The notes under the pieces were generated by a model. It was not told where the DNA came from and ran no database searches. It saw only the letters and a program-made list of their open reading frames with translations. The position numbers were made by a program, and so were the translations under genes. From assembly GCA_001513395.1 (NCBI GenBank), contig LFTP01000015.1, forward strand, positions 1 to 6,388: a stretch of 6,388 nucleotides of DNA, in the 5' to 3' direction. Below are positions 1 to 6,120 of the stretch, in pieces. The stretch comes from Clostridia bacterium DTU080. GTDB taxonomy: Bacteria > Bacillota > Limnochordia > DTU080. Numbering within the stretch: the first letter of the stretch is position 1; the number at the start of each line of letters is the position of its first letter.

Positions 1-785
1 CCATTCGCGACATCATCAGCGTTTTGGGGCGGCGCAATCCCTCCGTTAATATCCTGGTCGCTCCATGCCTCGTACAGGGCGCGGGCGGGCCGGCCAGTGT
101 TGTCGCTGCCATTGAGTTGATGAATAAGGCGCGTCTGGCGGATGTACTGATCGTCGGCCGCGGCGGAGGTTCTCTGGAAGAGTTGTGGACATTTAACGAT
201 GAATCCGTGGCACGCGCTATCGCCGCTTCGGCGATTCCTGTCGTTTCGGCCGTCGGCCATGAGACGGATTTTACCATAGCTGACTTCGTCGCCGATCGTC
301 GGGCGCCGACGCCTTCGGCGGCTGCAGAGATGGTTGTCCCCGAACGAGCGGTTTTGTTGAGGCAGATCAAGGAGCACCACACGCGCTTGGAAGGCGCCGT
401 GCGTCGCCTGGTGAGCACTCGACGGGATCGTCTACAGCTTTTGAGTGCCAGCCCTGCTCTTGTCCGTCCCTCAGCCACGATCGATCAACTTCGTCAGCAG
501 GTGGATGATTTGGTCAAGGCTGCGGAAGACAACCTGATGCGAAAGTTCTCCGCTGATCAATCCCGACTACAGACCCTGCTGGCCAAACTCGACAGTCTGT
601 CCCCGCTGGCGACCTTGGCCCGAGGATACTCCATATGCCAGTTGGCGGAAACCGGTGATGTCGTGCGGAGCGTTTCACAAGTAAGAGTCGGAACACGGCT
701 TGAGGTCCGTGTTGACGACGGCACATTCGGTTGTCGGGTTGAAAGCACCGGGGCCGGGTCGGCTCAGGAGCTATTACCCATTTGA
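1..785 (+). CDS. xseA: Exodeoxyribonuclease VII large subunit, C-terminal part (5' end outside window)
   Basis: Large, catalytic subunit of exonuclease VII, a cytoplasmic single-strand DNA exonuclease that works with many copies of XseB in repair and recombination. The first whole codon is at 3 and 260 residues are visible. The frame is open to the left edge and reads IRDIISVLGRR before the family's LVAPCLVQGA segment, so the TTG at 24 is internal and not a start. The family core is clear: RGGGSLEELW (159-188), then GHETDF from 255, then ADRRAPTPSAAAE. A charged, probably coiled-coil stretch follows (about 350-590), then the C-terminal signature SPLATLARGYSI and a short beta segment ending DDGTFGCRVES. 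Whole proteins are usually 400-460 residues, so the N-terminal OB-fold and the start of the catalytic domain are missing here. It ends 14 nt before the preferred xseB start. Identification is firm from motifs and from the xseB neighbour. Confidence 0.96.
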   Translation, partial: IRDIISVLGRRNPSVNILVAPCLVQGAGGPASVVAAIELMNKARLADVLIVGRGGGSLEELWTFNDESVARAIAASAIPVVSAVGHETDFTIADFVADRRAPTPSAAAEMVVPERAVLLRQIKEHHTRLEGAVRRLVSTRRDRLQLLSASPALVRPSATIDQLRQQVDDLVKAAEDNLMRKFSADQSRLQTLLAKLDSLSPLATLARGYSICQLAETGDVVRSVSQVRVGTRLEVRVDDGTFGCRVESTGAGSAQELLPI

Positions 786-788
786 AAG

Positions 789-796
789 AAGAGGTG
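789..796 (+). promoter_or_regulatory. Shine-Dalgarno of xseB
   Basis: The sequence AAGAGGTG matches AGGAGGTG at 7 of 8 positions. It lies 5 nt before the ATG at 800 and 8 nt before the ATG at 803 (measured from the last G of GAGG). This favours one of these tandem ATGs over the TTG at 782, which lies upstream of the site and overlaps the xseA stop. Confidence 0.7.
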
Positions 797-799
797 TTA

Positions 800-1054
800 A
801 TGATGGGTGACCAAGCCCCGAAGATGGACTTCGAGGAGGCTTTGGGCCGCCTTGAAGTCATAGTGCGTAAACTCGAGGCTGGCGATATCAAACTGGATGA
901 AGCTCTGCAGCTTTTTGAAGAGGGCGTGAAGTTGAGCCGACATTGTGCCTCTCTTCTCGATCAAGTGGAAAAACGAATTCAGTTGCTCGTCGGGGTTGAA
1001 GACGGGGAGCCCGTAGTTGAGGAGTTCGACAATCCACCACCGGGGGTTGCATAG
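800..1054 (+). CDS. xseB: Exodeoxyribonuclease VII small subunit
   Basis: Small helical subunit of exonuclease VII, which binds XseA in several copies and is needed for nuclease activity. The 84-residue product has the normal family size (about 70-85). It shows the whole XseB signature: DFEEALGRLEVIVRKLEAGD near the N-terminus, then LDEALQLFEEGVKLSRHC and LLDQVEKRIQLL, a two-helix hairpin, and a short acidic tail. The start is one of two adjacent ATGs (800 or 803), both well placed behind an AAGAGGTG site; the TTG at 782 is in frame but has no site of its own. It follows xseA closely and stops 2 nt before the ispA ATG, so co-transcription and probable coupling are expected. Only the exact start is uncertain. 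Confidence 0.95.
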   Translation: MMGDQAPKMDFEEALGRLEVIVRKLEAGDIKLDEALQLFEEGVKLSRHCASLLDQVEKRIQLLVGVEDGEPVVEEFDNPPPGVA

Positions 1055-1056
1055 AG

Positions 1057-1962
1057 ATGCCAACCGACCTGAAGACCTACATGCAACAGATGGCCGCCTT
1101 GGTTGAAGAGGAACTGGATCGCCTTTTGCCTACGGAATCAGAGGCCCCCGGGATCATTCACCGGGCTATGCGTTACAGTACCTGCGGTGGGGGCAAGCGC
1201 TTGCGGGCCATGTTGGCCATGGAGGCCGCGGGGCTGAGGGGAGAATCGAGACTCCGGGCTTTGCCTGTGGCCGCCAGTTTGGAGATGATTCATGCCTACT
1301 CGCTTATTCACGATGACCTGCCTTGCATGGATGATGACGACTACCGCCGAGGGCAGCCGAGTAATCATAAGCTATTCGGCGAGGGTTTAGCCGTCCTGGC
1401 CGGCGATGGGCTGTTGGCTGAGGCTTTCGTCGTCTTGTCCCGCTTGCCTGAGTTGATCGGACTGTCACCGGAGCTGACCGTGCGGGTGATAGCTTGTGTG
1501 GCGGAAGCGGCCAGTACCAAGGGGCTGGTTGGAGGCCAAGTGGCCGACCTGCAGGCGGAGGGAGCTCCTGTGGATGATCATGCCGCCGAAACACTGCGCT
1601 TTATACACGAGCGCAAGACAGGGGCCCTATTCAAAGCCAGTCTGTTGGCCGGTGCTATGGTGGGCGGATTGGATAGCGAGGACTTGGCGGCAGTAAGTCG
1701 TTACGCCATGCATTTTGGTCTGGCTTTCCAGATAATGGATGATCTTCTGGATGTTATCGGTGACGAGGAGCGTTTAGGCAAAGCCGTGGGCAGTGACCAG
1801 CGTCGACAGAAGTTGACCTATCCTCGCCTCTATGGCGTGGAGCGTTCAAAAACCATGGCTTTGGAGGCCGTAGAGGCAGCAAAAGAGAGTGTCAAACGCT
1901 TCGGTGCGGCAGCGGATCGGCTCGCACAACTGGCCGCCTTTGTGGTCGAACGGGAATACTAA
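1057..1962 (+). CDS. ispA: Polyprenyl (farnesyl/geranylgeranyl) diphosphate synthase
   Basis: Trans-prenyltransferase that condenses isopentenyl diphosphate with allylic diphosphates to make farnesyl (possibly geranylgeranyl) diphosphate for undecaprenyl, quinone and other isoprenoid chains; cytoplasmic. The 301-residue product has normal family length. Motifs in order: GGGKRLRAML (about residues 44-53); the first aspartate-rich motif DDLPCMDDDD (D86, D87, D92) with the two-residue insertion typical of bacterial type II enzymes; RRGQPSNHKLFGEG; GLVGGQVADL (156-165); HERKTGALFKAS (184-195); and the second aspartate-rich motif FQIMDDLLD (D228, D229, D232), followed by LGKAVGSD and KLTYP. Tyr81 and Ser82 before the first motif resemble E. 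coli IspA (YSLIHDD), which favours a C15 product, but product length cannot be fixed from sequence alone. The ATG at 1057 lies 2 nt after the xseB stop; its ribosome site is weak (GGGGGTT, about 8 nt upstream), so coupling to xseB is likely. Confidence 0.95.
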   Translation: MPTDLKTYMQQMAALVEEELDRLLPTESEAPGIIHRAMRYSTCGGGKRLRAMLAMEAAGLRGESRLRALPVAASLEMIHAYSLIHDDLPCMDDDDYRRGQPSNHKLFGEGLAVLAGDGLLAEAFVVLSRLPELIGLSPELTVRVIACVAEAASTKGLVGGQVADLQAEGAPVDDHAAETLRFIHERKTGALFKASLLAGAMVGGLDSEDLAAVSRYAMHFGLAFQIMDDLLDVIGDEERLGKAVGSDQRRQKLTYPRLYGVERSKTMALEAVEAAKESVKRFGAAADRLAQLAAFVVEREY

Positions 1963-2020
1963 TCAGGCTGATCGTGATCTCCGATGAGACCCTGTCTGAA
2001 GAAAAGGGGTGATGACCTGG
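1963..2020 (+). other. Intergenic gap ispA-dxs, the longest in the window
   Basis: These 58 nt hold the dxs ribosome site at the 3' end. The rest shows only weak 4-bp inverted repeats (AGAC-CCT-GTCT at 1987-1997 and ATCG-N7-CGAT), no T-run and no convincing -35/-10 pair. I see no terminator, so readthrough from ispA into dxs is the simplest reading. Confidence 0.5.
2004..2013 (+). promoter_or_regulatory. Shine-Dalgarno of dxs
   Basis: AAGGGGTGAT matches AGGAGGTGAT at 8 of 10 positions. It overlaps the in-frame GTG at 2009 and ATG at 2012, so neither of these can use it. The GTG at 2021 lies 11 nt after the last G and is the start it best serves. The site decides the start of dxs, although the spacing is slightly long. 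Confidence 0.6.
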
Positions 2021-3907
2021 GTGGTTCGTATTCTGGATACCATAGACTCGCCCGCTGATTTGCGCGGCTTGAGTGTGCAAGATCTTCAACAACTTGCTGC
2101 TGAGATTCGAGACGAGATCGTACGTACCGTCAAACGGACGGGTGGCCATCTAGGTGCTAACCTGGGGGCGGTGGAGATCATCCTCGCCGTTCATTCGGTG
2201 ATCGACAGCCCGAGAGACAAATTGATCTTTGACGTCGGGCACCAGGCCTATCCGCATAAACTGATCACGGGACGGCGTGAGCAGTTCGGCACATTGCGCC
2301 AGCTACATGGGCTGAGCGGCTTTCCGCGTATGTCGGAGAGTCCGCACGATGCCTTTGGCACAGGGCACGCAGGTACCTCTATTTCAGCCGCTTTGGGGTA
2401 CTGTGTGGCCCGGGATGCCTTGGGAGAGCAGTATAAAGTAGTGACCATAACCGGTGACGGTGCGCTGACGTCAGGCATGAGCTTTGAGGCTATGAACCAC
2501 GCCGGCGAACTGAAGACCGATCTGGTGGTTGTTCTCAACGACAATAAAATGTCCATTGCCCCTAATGTGGGAGCGATGTCCAATTACTTGACGCAGTTGC
2601 GCACGGATCCGACGGTGCACCGCGCCAAAGAGGAACTTGAGCGTTTGATCGGCCGCATACCCGCCATCGGGGGTCAGATGTGGAAAGCGGCGGAGAAACT
2701 CAAAGACACCCTGCGCTCATTGGTTGTTCCGGGTGCTCTGTTTGAGGAGATGGGCTTTACATACTACGGCCCCATTGACGGCCATGACATCGCTATGATG
2801 CAGAGGGTTTTGCGTGAGGCCATCAGTCGGGGAGGCCCGGTCTTAATTCATGCGGTCACCGAAAAGGGCAAAGGCTACGCCCCTGCGGAAAAGGATCCGG
2901 GGCGATTGCATGCACTCAAGCCGGCCAACAGCTGTTCTCCATCCAGTGTCATCACATATTCGGAAGTATTCGGACAGACGGTGTTAGAGTTGGCCCGGAA
3001 AGATCAGCGGATAGTGGCCATTACAGCCGCCATGCCCGAAGGGACGGGTCTGGATGTCTTCGCCGCCGAATTGCCTGAGCAGTTTTTCGATGTGGGCATA
3101 GCTGAGCAACATGCGGTTACCGTGGCTGCGGGGATGGCTGCCGGCGGGCTGCGCCCGGTATGCGCCATTTACTCTACTTTCATGCAACGGGCATACGATC
3201 AAATCCTGCACGATGTTTGTATGCAGAATCTGCCGGTGGTTTTGTGCCTCGATCGAGGCGGTTTGGTCGGGGACGACGGACCCACCCATCACGGTGTATA
3301 TGATCTGTCGTTTCTGCGCTCCATACCTAACCTTGTCATCATGGCTCCCAAAGACGGCCAAGAGTTGCGCAACATGATCTATACGGCCATGATGCATCCC
3401 GGACCCACGGCCATCCGATATCCGCGAGGTACAACTCATATCCCCAGCGACGATCAATGGCATGCTTTGCAGATCGGTAAGGGCAGGTTGCTGCGCACCG
3501 GAGAACAAGTGGGCATCGTGGCCATCGGTTCAATGGTTGATTCGGCGCTCAAAGCCGCGGAGTTGCTTGCCGTACGAGGCATCGACGCCGCGGTGATGGA
3601 CGCCCGTTTTGTGAAGCCCATTGATGAGGATCTTATTGTTACGCTGGCTCAAAGCTGCGGCTGTCTGGTGACCGTGGAGGAAAACGCCGTGATCGGCGGA
3701 TTCGGCTCCGCAGTCTTGGAGACCCTGGCCAAACACGGGTTGACTGTTCCCGTTCGCTGCATGGGCGTACCGGATATATACGTGGAGCACGGAGCCACGG
3801 AGAAGCTTTTGGAACTGGTCGGCCTGACACCCGAAGATATCGCTTCGACGGCTGAGCAGGTTGTGAGCAGGGCCGATGTGTGGAAGAATTCGGCGGTGAT
3901 CCGGTGA
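2021..3907 (+). CDS. dxs: 1-deoxy-D-xylulose-5-phosphate synthase
   Basis: First and often rate-setting enzyme of the MEP isoprenoid pathway: thiamine diphosphate-dependent condensation of pyruvate with glyceraldehyde 3-phosphate, in the cytoplasm. From GTG 2021 it is 628 residues, normal for Dxs. The N-terminal TPP domain shows RTGGHLGANLGAVE (H43), DVGHQAYPHK (H74, H79), ESPHDAFGTGHAGTSISAALG and the TPP/metal motif from GDGALTSG (G145-D146-G147) to LNDNKMS (N173, N175). The linker carries YYGPIDGHD and EKGKGYAPAE. The transketolase-like pyrimidine domain has AITAAMPEGTGL and DVGIAEQHAV (E362 as catalytic Glu), IYSTFMQRAYDQILHD and DGPTHHG; a C-terminal transketolase domain with RYPRG upstream completes it. 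Where many relatives have DRAGLVG, this one has DRGGLVG. The start was chosen from the ribosome site and because MVRILDTIDSP fits the usual Dxs N-terminus; 2012 or 2009 would add 3-4 residues. It shares GTGA with tlyA. Confidence 0.97.
   Translation: MVRILDTIDSPADLRGLSVQDLQQLAAEIRDEIVRTVKRTGGHLGANLGAVEIILAVHSVIDSPRDKLIFDVGHQAYPHKLITGRREQFGTLRQLHGLSGFPRMSESPHDAFGTGHAGTSISAALGYCVARDALGEQYKVVTITGDGALTSGMSFEAMNHAGELKTDLVVVLNDNKMSIAPNVGAMSNYLTQLRTDPTVHRAKEELERLIGRIPAIGGQMWKAAEKLKDTLRSLVVPGALFEEMGFTYYGPIDGHDIAMMQRVLREAISRGGPVLIHAVTEKGKGYAPAEKDPGRLHALKPANSCSPSSVITYSEVFGQTVLELARKDQRIVAITAAMPEGTGLDVFAAELPEQFFDVGIAEQHAVTVAAGMAAGGLRPVCAIYSTFMQRAYDQILHDVCMQNLPVVLCLDRGGLVGDDGPTHHGVYDLSFLRSIPNLVIMAPKDGQELRNMIYTAMMHPGPTAIRYPRGTTHIPSDDQWHALQIGKGRLLRTGEQVGIVAIGSMVDSALKAAELLAVRGIDAAVMDARFVKPIDEDLIVTLAQSCGCLVTVEENAVIGGFGSAVLETLAKHGLTVPVRCMGVPDIYVEHGATEKLLELVGLTPEDIASTAEQVVSRADVWKNSAVIR
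3891..3900 (+). promoter_or_regulatory. Shine-Dalgarno of tlyA within the end of dxs
   Basis: CGGCGGTGAT, inside the last codons of dxs, matches AGGAGGTGAT at 8 of 10 positions. It lies 7 nt (from the last G of GGCGG) before the GTG at 3904, which overlaps the dxs stop as GTGA. It supports GTG 3904 over the GTG at 3880, which lies upstream of it. Confidence 0.65.
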
Positions 3908-4722
3908 GCGACAAAATGCGACTCGATACTTGGCTTGTTCGACAGGGGTTTTTTGAATCCCGCGAACAAGCACGTCGTTCCATCCTGGCCGGGGAAGTCT
4001 ATGTCAACGGACGTTTGGAATCAAAACCGGGCACCGGCGTAGCGCCGAATGCTGAGATTGAACTGCGTCCGCAGACTCCCCGGTATGTCTCTCGCGGCGG
4101 ATTGAAGCTTGAAAAAGCTTTGAGCGTCTTTGACGTATCCGTCGCCGGTCGTGACGCCTTGGATGTCGGCGCGTCGACGGGCGGCTTTACGGATTGTCTG
4201 CTCCAGCACGGAGCCCGTCACGTGTGGGCGGTCGATGTCGGATACGGGCAGTTAGATTGGAAATTGCGCAACGATCCCCGGGTGACCGTGCTTGAGCGAA
4301 CTAATATCCGTTATCTGGAACCGGACCGTATCCCGCCCGTGGATATATCCACTATCGATGTGTCTTTCATATCTCTCAGTAAGGTACTGCCGGCCGTAGT
4401 GCAGCTTTTGAGACCGGAAGGAGATATTGTGGCCTTGGTGAAACCCCAATTTGAAGCGGGGAGAGAGGCTGTAGGCAAGCGAGGCGTGATCCGCGACCCC
4501 GATGTACATGTGCAGGTTTTGGAAAGCGTGGTAGATTGTGCCCATGCTCTGAAACTTGCCACTTACGCCGTAACCCATTCGCCTATCAAGGGGCCGCAAG
4601 GAAACATTGAGTTTTTGATCCACCTGTCACTGCGTCCTCAGTCTACCGCGACGGACGATGTCAAGGCTCGATTGCCTGCTTTGGTAGACCTAGCCCACCG
4701 GGAGCTCAACCCCGCACGGTAG
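3904..4722 (+). CDS. tlyA: TlyA-family rRNA (cytidine-2'-O)-methyltransferase
   Basis: S4-domain SAM-dependent methyltransferase of the TlyA/YqxC family, which 2'-O-methylates cytidines in 23S and, in the longer type, 16S rRNA; in mycobacteria this confers capreomycin sensitivity. From GTG 3904 it is 272 residues, normal for the family. Residues about 5-60 form the S4 RNA-binding domain (RLDTWLVRQGFFESREQARR, GEVYVNG). The linker PRYVSRGGLKLEKAL leads into the Rossmann methyltransferase with SAM motif LDVGASTGGFTD (86-97). A K-D-K-E catalytic tetrad is visible at K68 (RGGLK), D152 (TIDVSF), K180 (LVKPQFE) and E236 (GNIEFL), spaced almost as in M. tuberculosis TlyA (K69, D154, K182, E238 from memory). 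The C-terminal SPIKGPQGN motif is present. The full S4 domain suggests the long type (TlyAII), which is inference. An ATG at 3916 is the alternative start. Older 'hemolysin' labels for the family should not be read as a toxin function. Confidence 0.95.
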   Translation: MSDKMRLDTWLVRQGFFESREQARRSILAGEVYVNGRLESKPGTGVAPNAEIELRPQTPRYVSRGGLKLEKALSVFDVSVAGRDALDVGASTGGFTDCLLQHGARHVWAVDVGYGQLDWKLRNDPRVTVLERTNIRYLEPDRIPPVDISTIDVSFISLSKVLPAVVQLLRPEGDIVALVKPQFEAGREAVGKRGVIRDPDVHVQVLESVVDCAHALKLATYAVTHSPIKGPQGNIEFLIHLSLRPQSTATDDVKARLPALVDLAHRELNPAR

Positions 4723-4723
4723 T

Positions 4724-4734
4724 TGAATGATTCA
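4724..4734 (+). promoter_or_regulatory. ARG-box-like perfect palindrome in the tlyA-nadK gap (candidate)
   Basis: TGAAT-G-ATTCA lies 2 nt after the tlyA stop, in the 44-nt gap before nadK and argR. Both arms equal the half-sites of the ArgR operator consensus (TGAAT N4 ATTCA), but they are separated by 1 nt instead of 4, and I see no good promoter around it. It may be an unusual operator or chance. Confidence 0.2.
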
Positions 4735-4752
4735 CCCCTGGCAAGCACTTTC

Positions 4753-4758
4753 GGAGGA
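4753..4758 (+). promoter_or_regulatory. Shine-Dalgarno of nadK
   Basis: GGAGGA lies 9 nt (from GGAGG) before the ATG at 4767 and only 3 nt before the in-frame TTG at 4761. It therefore fixes the start at 4767. Confidence 0.8.
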
Positions 4759-4766
4759 TATTGCTC

Positions 4767-5657
4767 ATGCGCACAATAGCCTTGTTACCTCATATCGGTA
4801 AGCCAAAAGCTGTAGCATTGGCTCGTTCTTTGGTGCCTCGTCTGCTTGAAGCGGGAGTCGCTATCTGCACCAGCCCCGAGGGGGCTCAGGTCTTGCCTTC
4901 ATCCCAGGTGTGTCATGATACCGAGACGCTGCACAGTGCGGAGGCGGCGATTGTTCTGGGGGGCGACGGCGCTCTGCTTATGGTGTCGAGGCTCCTTTAC
5001 GGCCTTGATATACCTATCCTGGCGGTCAATCTGGGGCGGATGGGGTTTTTGGCCGCCGTTGAACCGGACGAGCTGGATGAAGCTGTCGGCCGGCTCTTGG
5101 CCGGAGATTATTCCATTGAGGCGCGAATGATGATCGAAGCCAGGGTGTGGCGCGACGGAAGGTGTCATTCCGCGCATCCGGCTCTCAATGAAGTGGTCAT
5201 CGCCCGCGGTACCTTCGCCCGGATGATCAGCCTCGAAGCATCGATAGACAACTCAACTCTGGGCCATTTCATAGGTGATGGACTGATCGTGGCCACACCT
5301 ACCGGTTCGACTGCCTATTCGCTGTCGGCGGGCGGTCCGGTGGTGCATCCTGCCGTGAATGCCATGGTGGTCACCCCGATTTGTCCTCATTCATTGGGGG
5401 CCAGAAGCGTTGTAGTGCGGGGTGACGATGAGATACGGATTAGAGCGGAGACGCTGGGCCATGATGATGAGCTGTTGCTGAGTGTTGACGGACAGCCCGG
5501 TACAAGACTGTCGGTCGGTGATGAGATTCTCGTTCGCCGAGCCAGGGCTGTCACCAAGCTCATACATTTTGGCGAACGCACGTTTTATGACGTTCTCGGT
5601 ATACATCTGCGCAATCCACACGTTTGGAGGCACGGACGTGAAGAGACGGCGCCATGA
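4767..5657 (+). CDS. nadK: NAD kinase (ATP/polyphosphate-dependent NAD+ kinase)
   Basis: Phosphorylates NAD+ to NADP+, the only route to NADP in most bacteria; cytoplasmic. The 296-residue product has normal length. The N-terminal alpha/beta domain carries the kinase signature GGDGALL (residues 65-71, D67 as catalytic Asp) and NLGRMGFLA (88-96). The C-terminal domain has LNEVVIARG (140-148, NE for nucleotide binding), the long signature GDGLIVATPTGSTAYSLSAG (170-189), TPICPHSLGARSVVV and SVDGQ (239-243). The motif reads GGDGA where GGDGT is usual. The tail after TFYDVL (273-278) is divergent and runs about 18 residues (GIHLRNPHVWRHG and on). Its last 20 nt overlap argR and its codons contain the argR ribosome site. 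The start at ATG 4767 is set by GGAGG; TTG 4761 is too close to it. NADPH is the cofactor of the next MEP-pathway step after Dxs (IspC), which gives a loose metabolic link to the upstream genes. Confidence 0.95.
   Translation: MRTIALLPHIGKPKAVALARSLVPRLLEAGVAICTSPEGAQVLPSSQVCHDTETLHSAEAAIVLGGDGALLMVSRLLYGLDIPILAVNLGRMGFLAAVEPDELDEAVGRLLAGDYSIEARMMIEARVWRDGRCHSAHPALNEVVIARGTFARMISLEASIDNSTLGHFIGDGLIVATPTGSTAYSLSAGGPVVHPAVNAMVVTPICPHSLGARSVVVRGDDEIRIRAETLGHDDELLLSVDGQPGTRLSVGDEILVRRARAVTKLIHFGERTFYDVLGIHLRNPHVWRHGREETAP
5573..5586 (+). promoter_or_regulatory. LexA/SOS-box-like sequence inside nadK (candidate)
   Basis: CGAACGCACGTTTT fits the Gram-positive LexA (DinR) consensus CGAACRNRYGTTYC, as I remember it, at 13 of 14 positions, failing only at the last. 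It lies in the nadK coding region, 51 nt before the argR start and about 550 nt before recN. The codons give ERTF, a segment that is itself conserved in NadK, and no convincing -35/-10 pair lies next to it. It could equally be coincidence. Confidence 0.2.
5626..5630 (+). promoter_or_regulatory. Shine-Dalgarno of argR within nadK
   Basis: A perfect GGAGG lies 7 nt before the GTG at 5638. It selects this start although the argR frame stays open another 156 nt upstream inside nadK. Confidence 0.85.
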
Positions 5658-6117
5658 AGCTATTCGCCGGATCATCGCTGAGCGGATCGTGACAACCCAA
5701 GAGGAGTTAGCGCAGGCTTTGGCTGCCGAAGGCATAGAGGTCACTCAGGCTACGGTATCGCGGGACATCCGGGAGTTAAACTTGGTGAAAGTGCCGGACG
5801 GTTCGGTCTATCGCTATGCCGAGCCGTTGAGACCGACAACCGATGTGCTGGGACGGGCAAGACGCAACTTCGCTGAGTTTGTGGTGGGTATTGAGCGAAG
5901 CGGAACATTGATCGTCGTGAAGACCACTCCCGGATCGGCCAACGCAGTGGCCGCCAGTATCGATAAGGTGGAATTCGAGGACATAGCGGCGACTCTGGCG
6001 GGGGACGACGTGATACTGATCGTGGTTCGCGAGCCGAAAGATCCGGCTAAACACAAGGATGCGGCGGTGGCGCTGGAGGCTGAACTGTATAGGCTGTGGG
6101 GCCGGCCCATGAAATAG
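5638..6117 (+). CDS. argR: Arginine repressor ArgR/AhrC
   Basis: Arginine-responsive hexameric DNA-binding regulator that represses arginine biosynthesis and in Bacillota often activates catabolism by binding ARG boxes. From GTG 5638 it is 159 residues, normal for the family (about 150). The N-terminal winged helix runs to about residue 62, with TTQEELAQAL (19-28) and the recognition segment VTQATVSRDIRELNLVKV (35-52; S41 and R42 expected to contact DNA). After a linker, the C-terminal oligomerisation and arginine-binding domain has TTPGSANAVAASID (96-109) and LAGDDVILIVV (120-130; D123 and D124 correspond to the ligand-binding aspartates of the GDD motif). GDDV replaces the usual GDDT, and IAAT replaces the usual I(L/M)GT just before it. 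The gene starts inside the last 20 nt of nadK, and recN follows after 18 nt. The usual role is regulation of arginine genes elsewhere; control of this cluster by ArgR is not shown. Confidence 0.95.
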   Translation: MKRRRHEAIRRIIAERIVTTQEELAQALAAEGIEVTQATVSRDIRELNLVKVPDGSVYRYAEPLRPTTDVLGRARRNFAEFVVGIERSGTLIVVKTTPGSANAVAASIDKVEFEDIAATLAGDDVILIVVREPKDPAKHKDAAVALEAELYRLWGRPMK

Positions 6118-6120
6118 GTT

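Noticed and set aside
24..26. TTG as a start of the first gene
   Set aside because: The frame is open to the left edge and the residues before it (IRDIISV) continue the XseA family sequence, so the gene starts outside the window.
1981..1997. Possible terminator hairpin between ispA and dxs
   Set aside because: Only 4-bp stems without a following T-run; too weak to call.
2984..3508. Long open frame on the minus strand opposite dxs (174 codons)
   Set aside because: It lies fully opposite a firmly identified gene, has no family resemblance I can see, and is what a GC-rich coding strand often produces in antisense.
3945..3954. GGGGTTTTTT run early in tlyA as a slippery or phase-variable site
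   Set aside because: The frame continues intact on both sides with a conserved S4 sequence, the codon phase (ggg ttt ttt) does not fit the classical X-XXY-YYZ heptamer, and six Ts is short for phase variation.
3530..3983. Three overlapping minus-strand open frames across the dxs-tlyA junction
   Set aside because: They are antisense shadows of dxs and tlyA in different frames, with no recognisable motifs and no supporting ribosome site examined as convincing.
5485..5490. TTGACG in nadK as a -35 for argR-recN
   Set aside because: No TATAAT-like hexamer lies 16-18 nt downstream.
5482..5637. Upstream extension of argR to a GTG at 5482
   Set aside because: The added 52 residues do not resemble ArgR, lie wholly inside nadK, and the GTG at 5638 has a perfect GGAGG; the normal length of about 150-160 residues also fits 5638.
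6086..6093. TGTATAGG as a -10 element for recN at the end of argR
   Set aside because: No -35-like hexamer sits at the right distance, and the TG is directly adjacent rather than one base away as in an extended -10.
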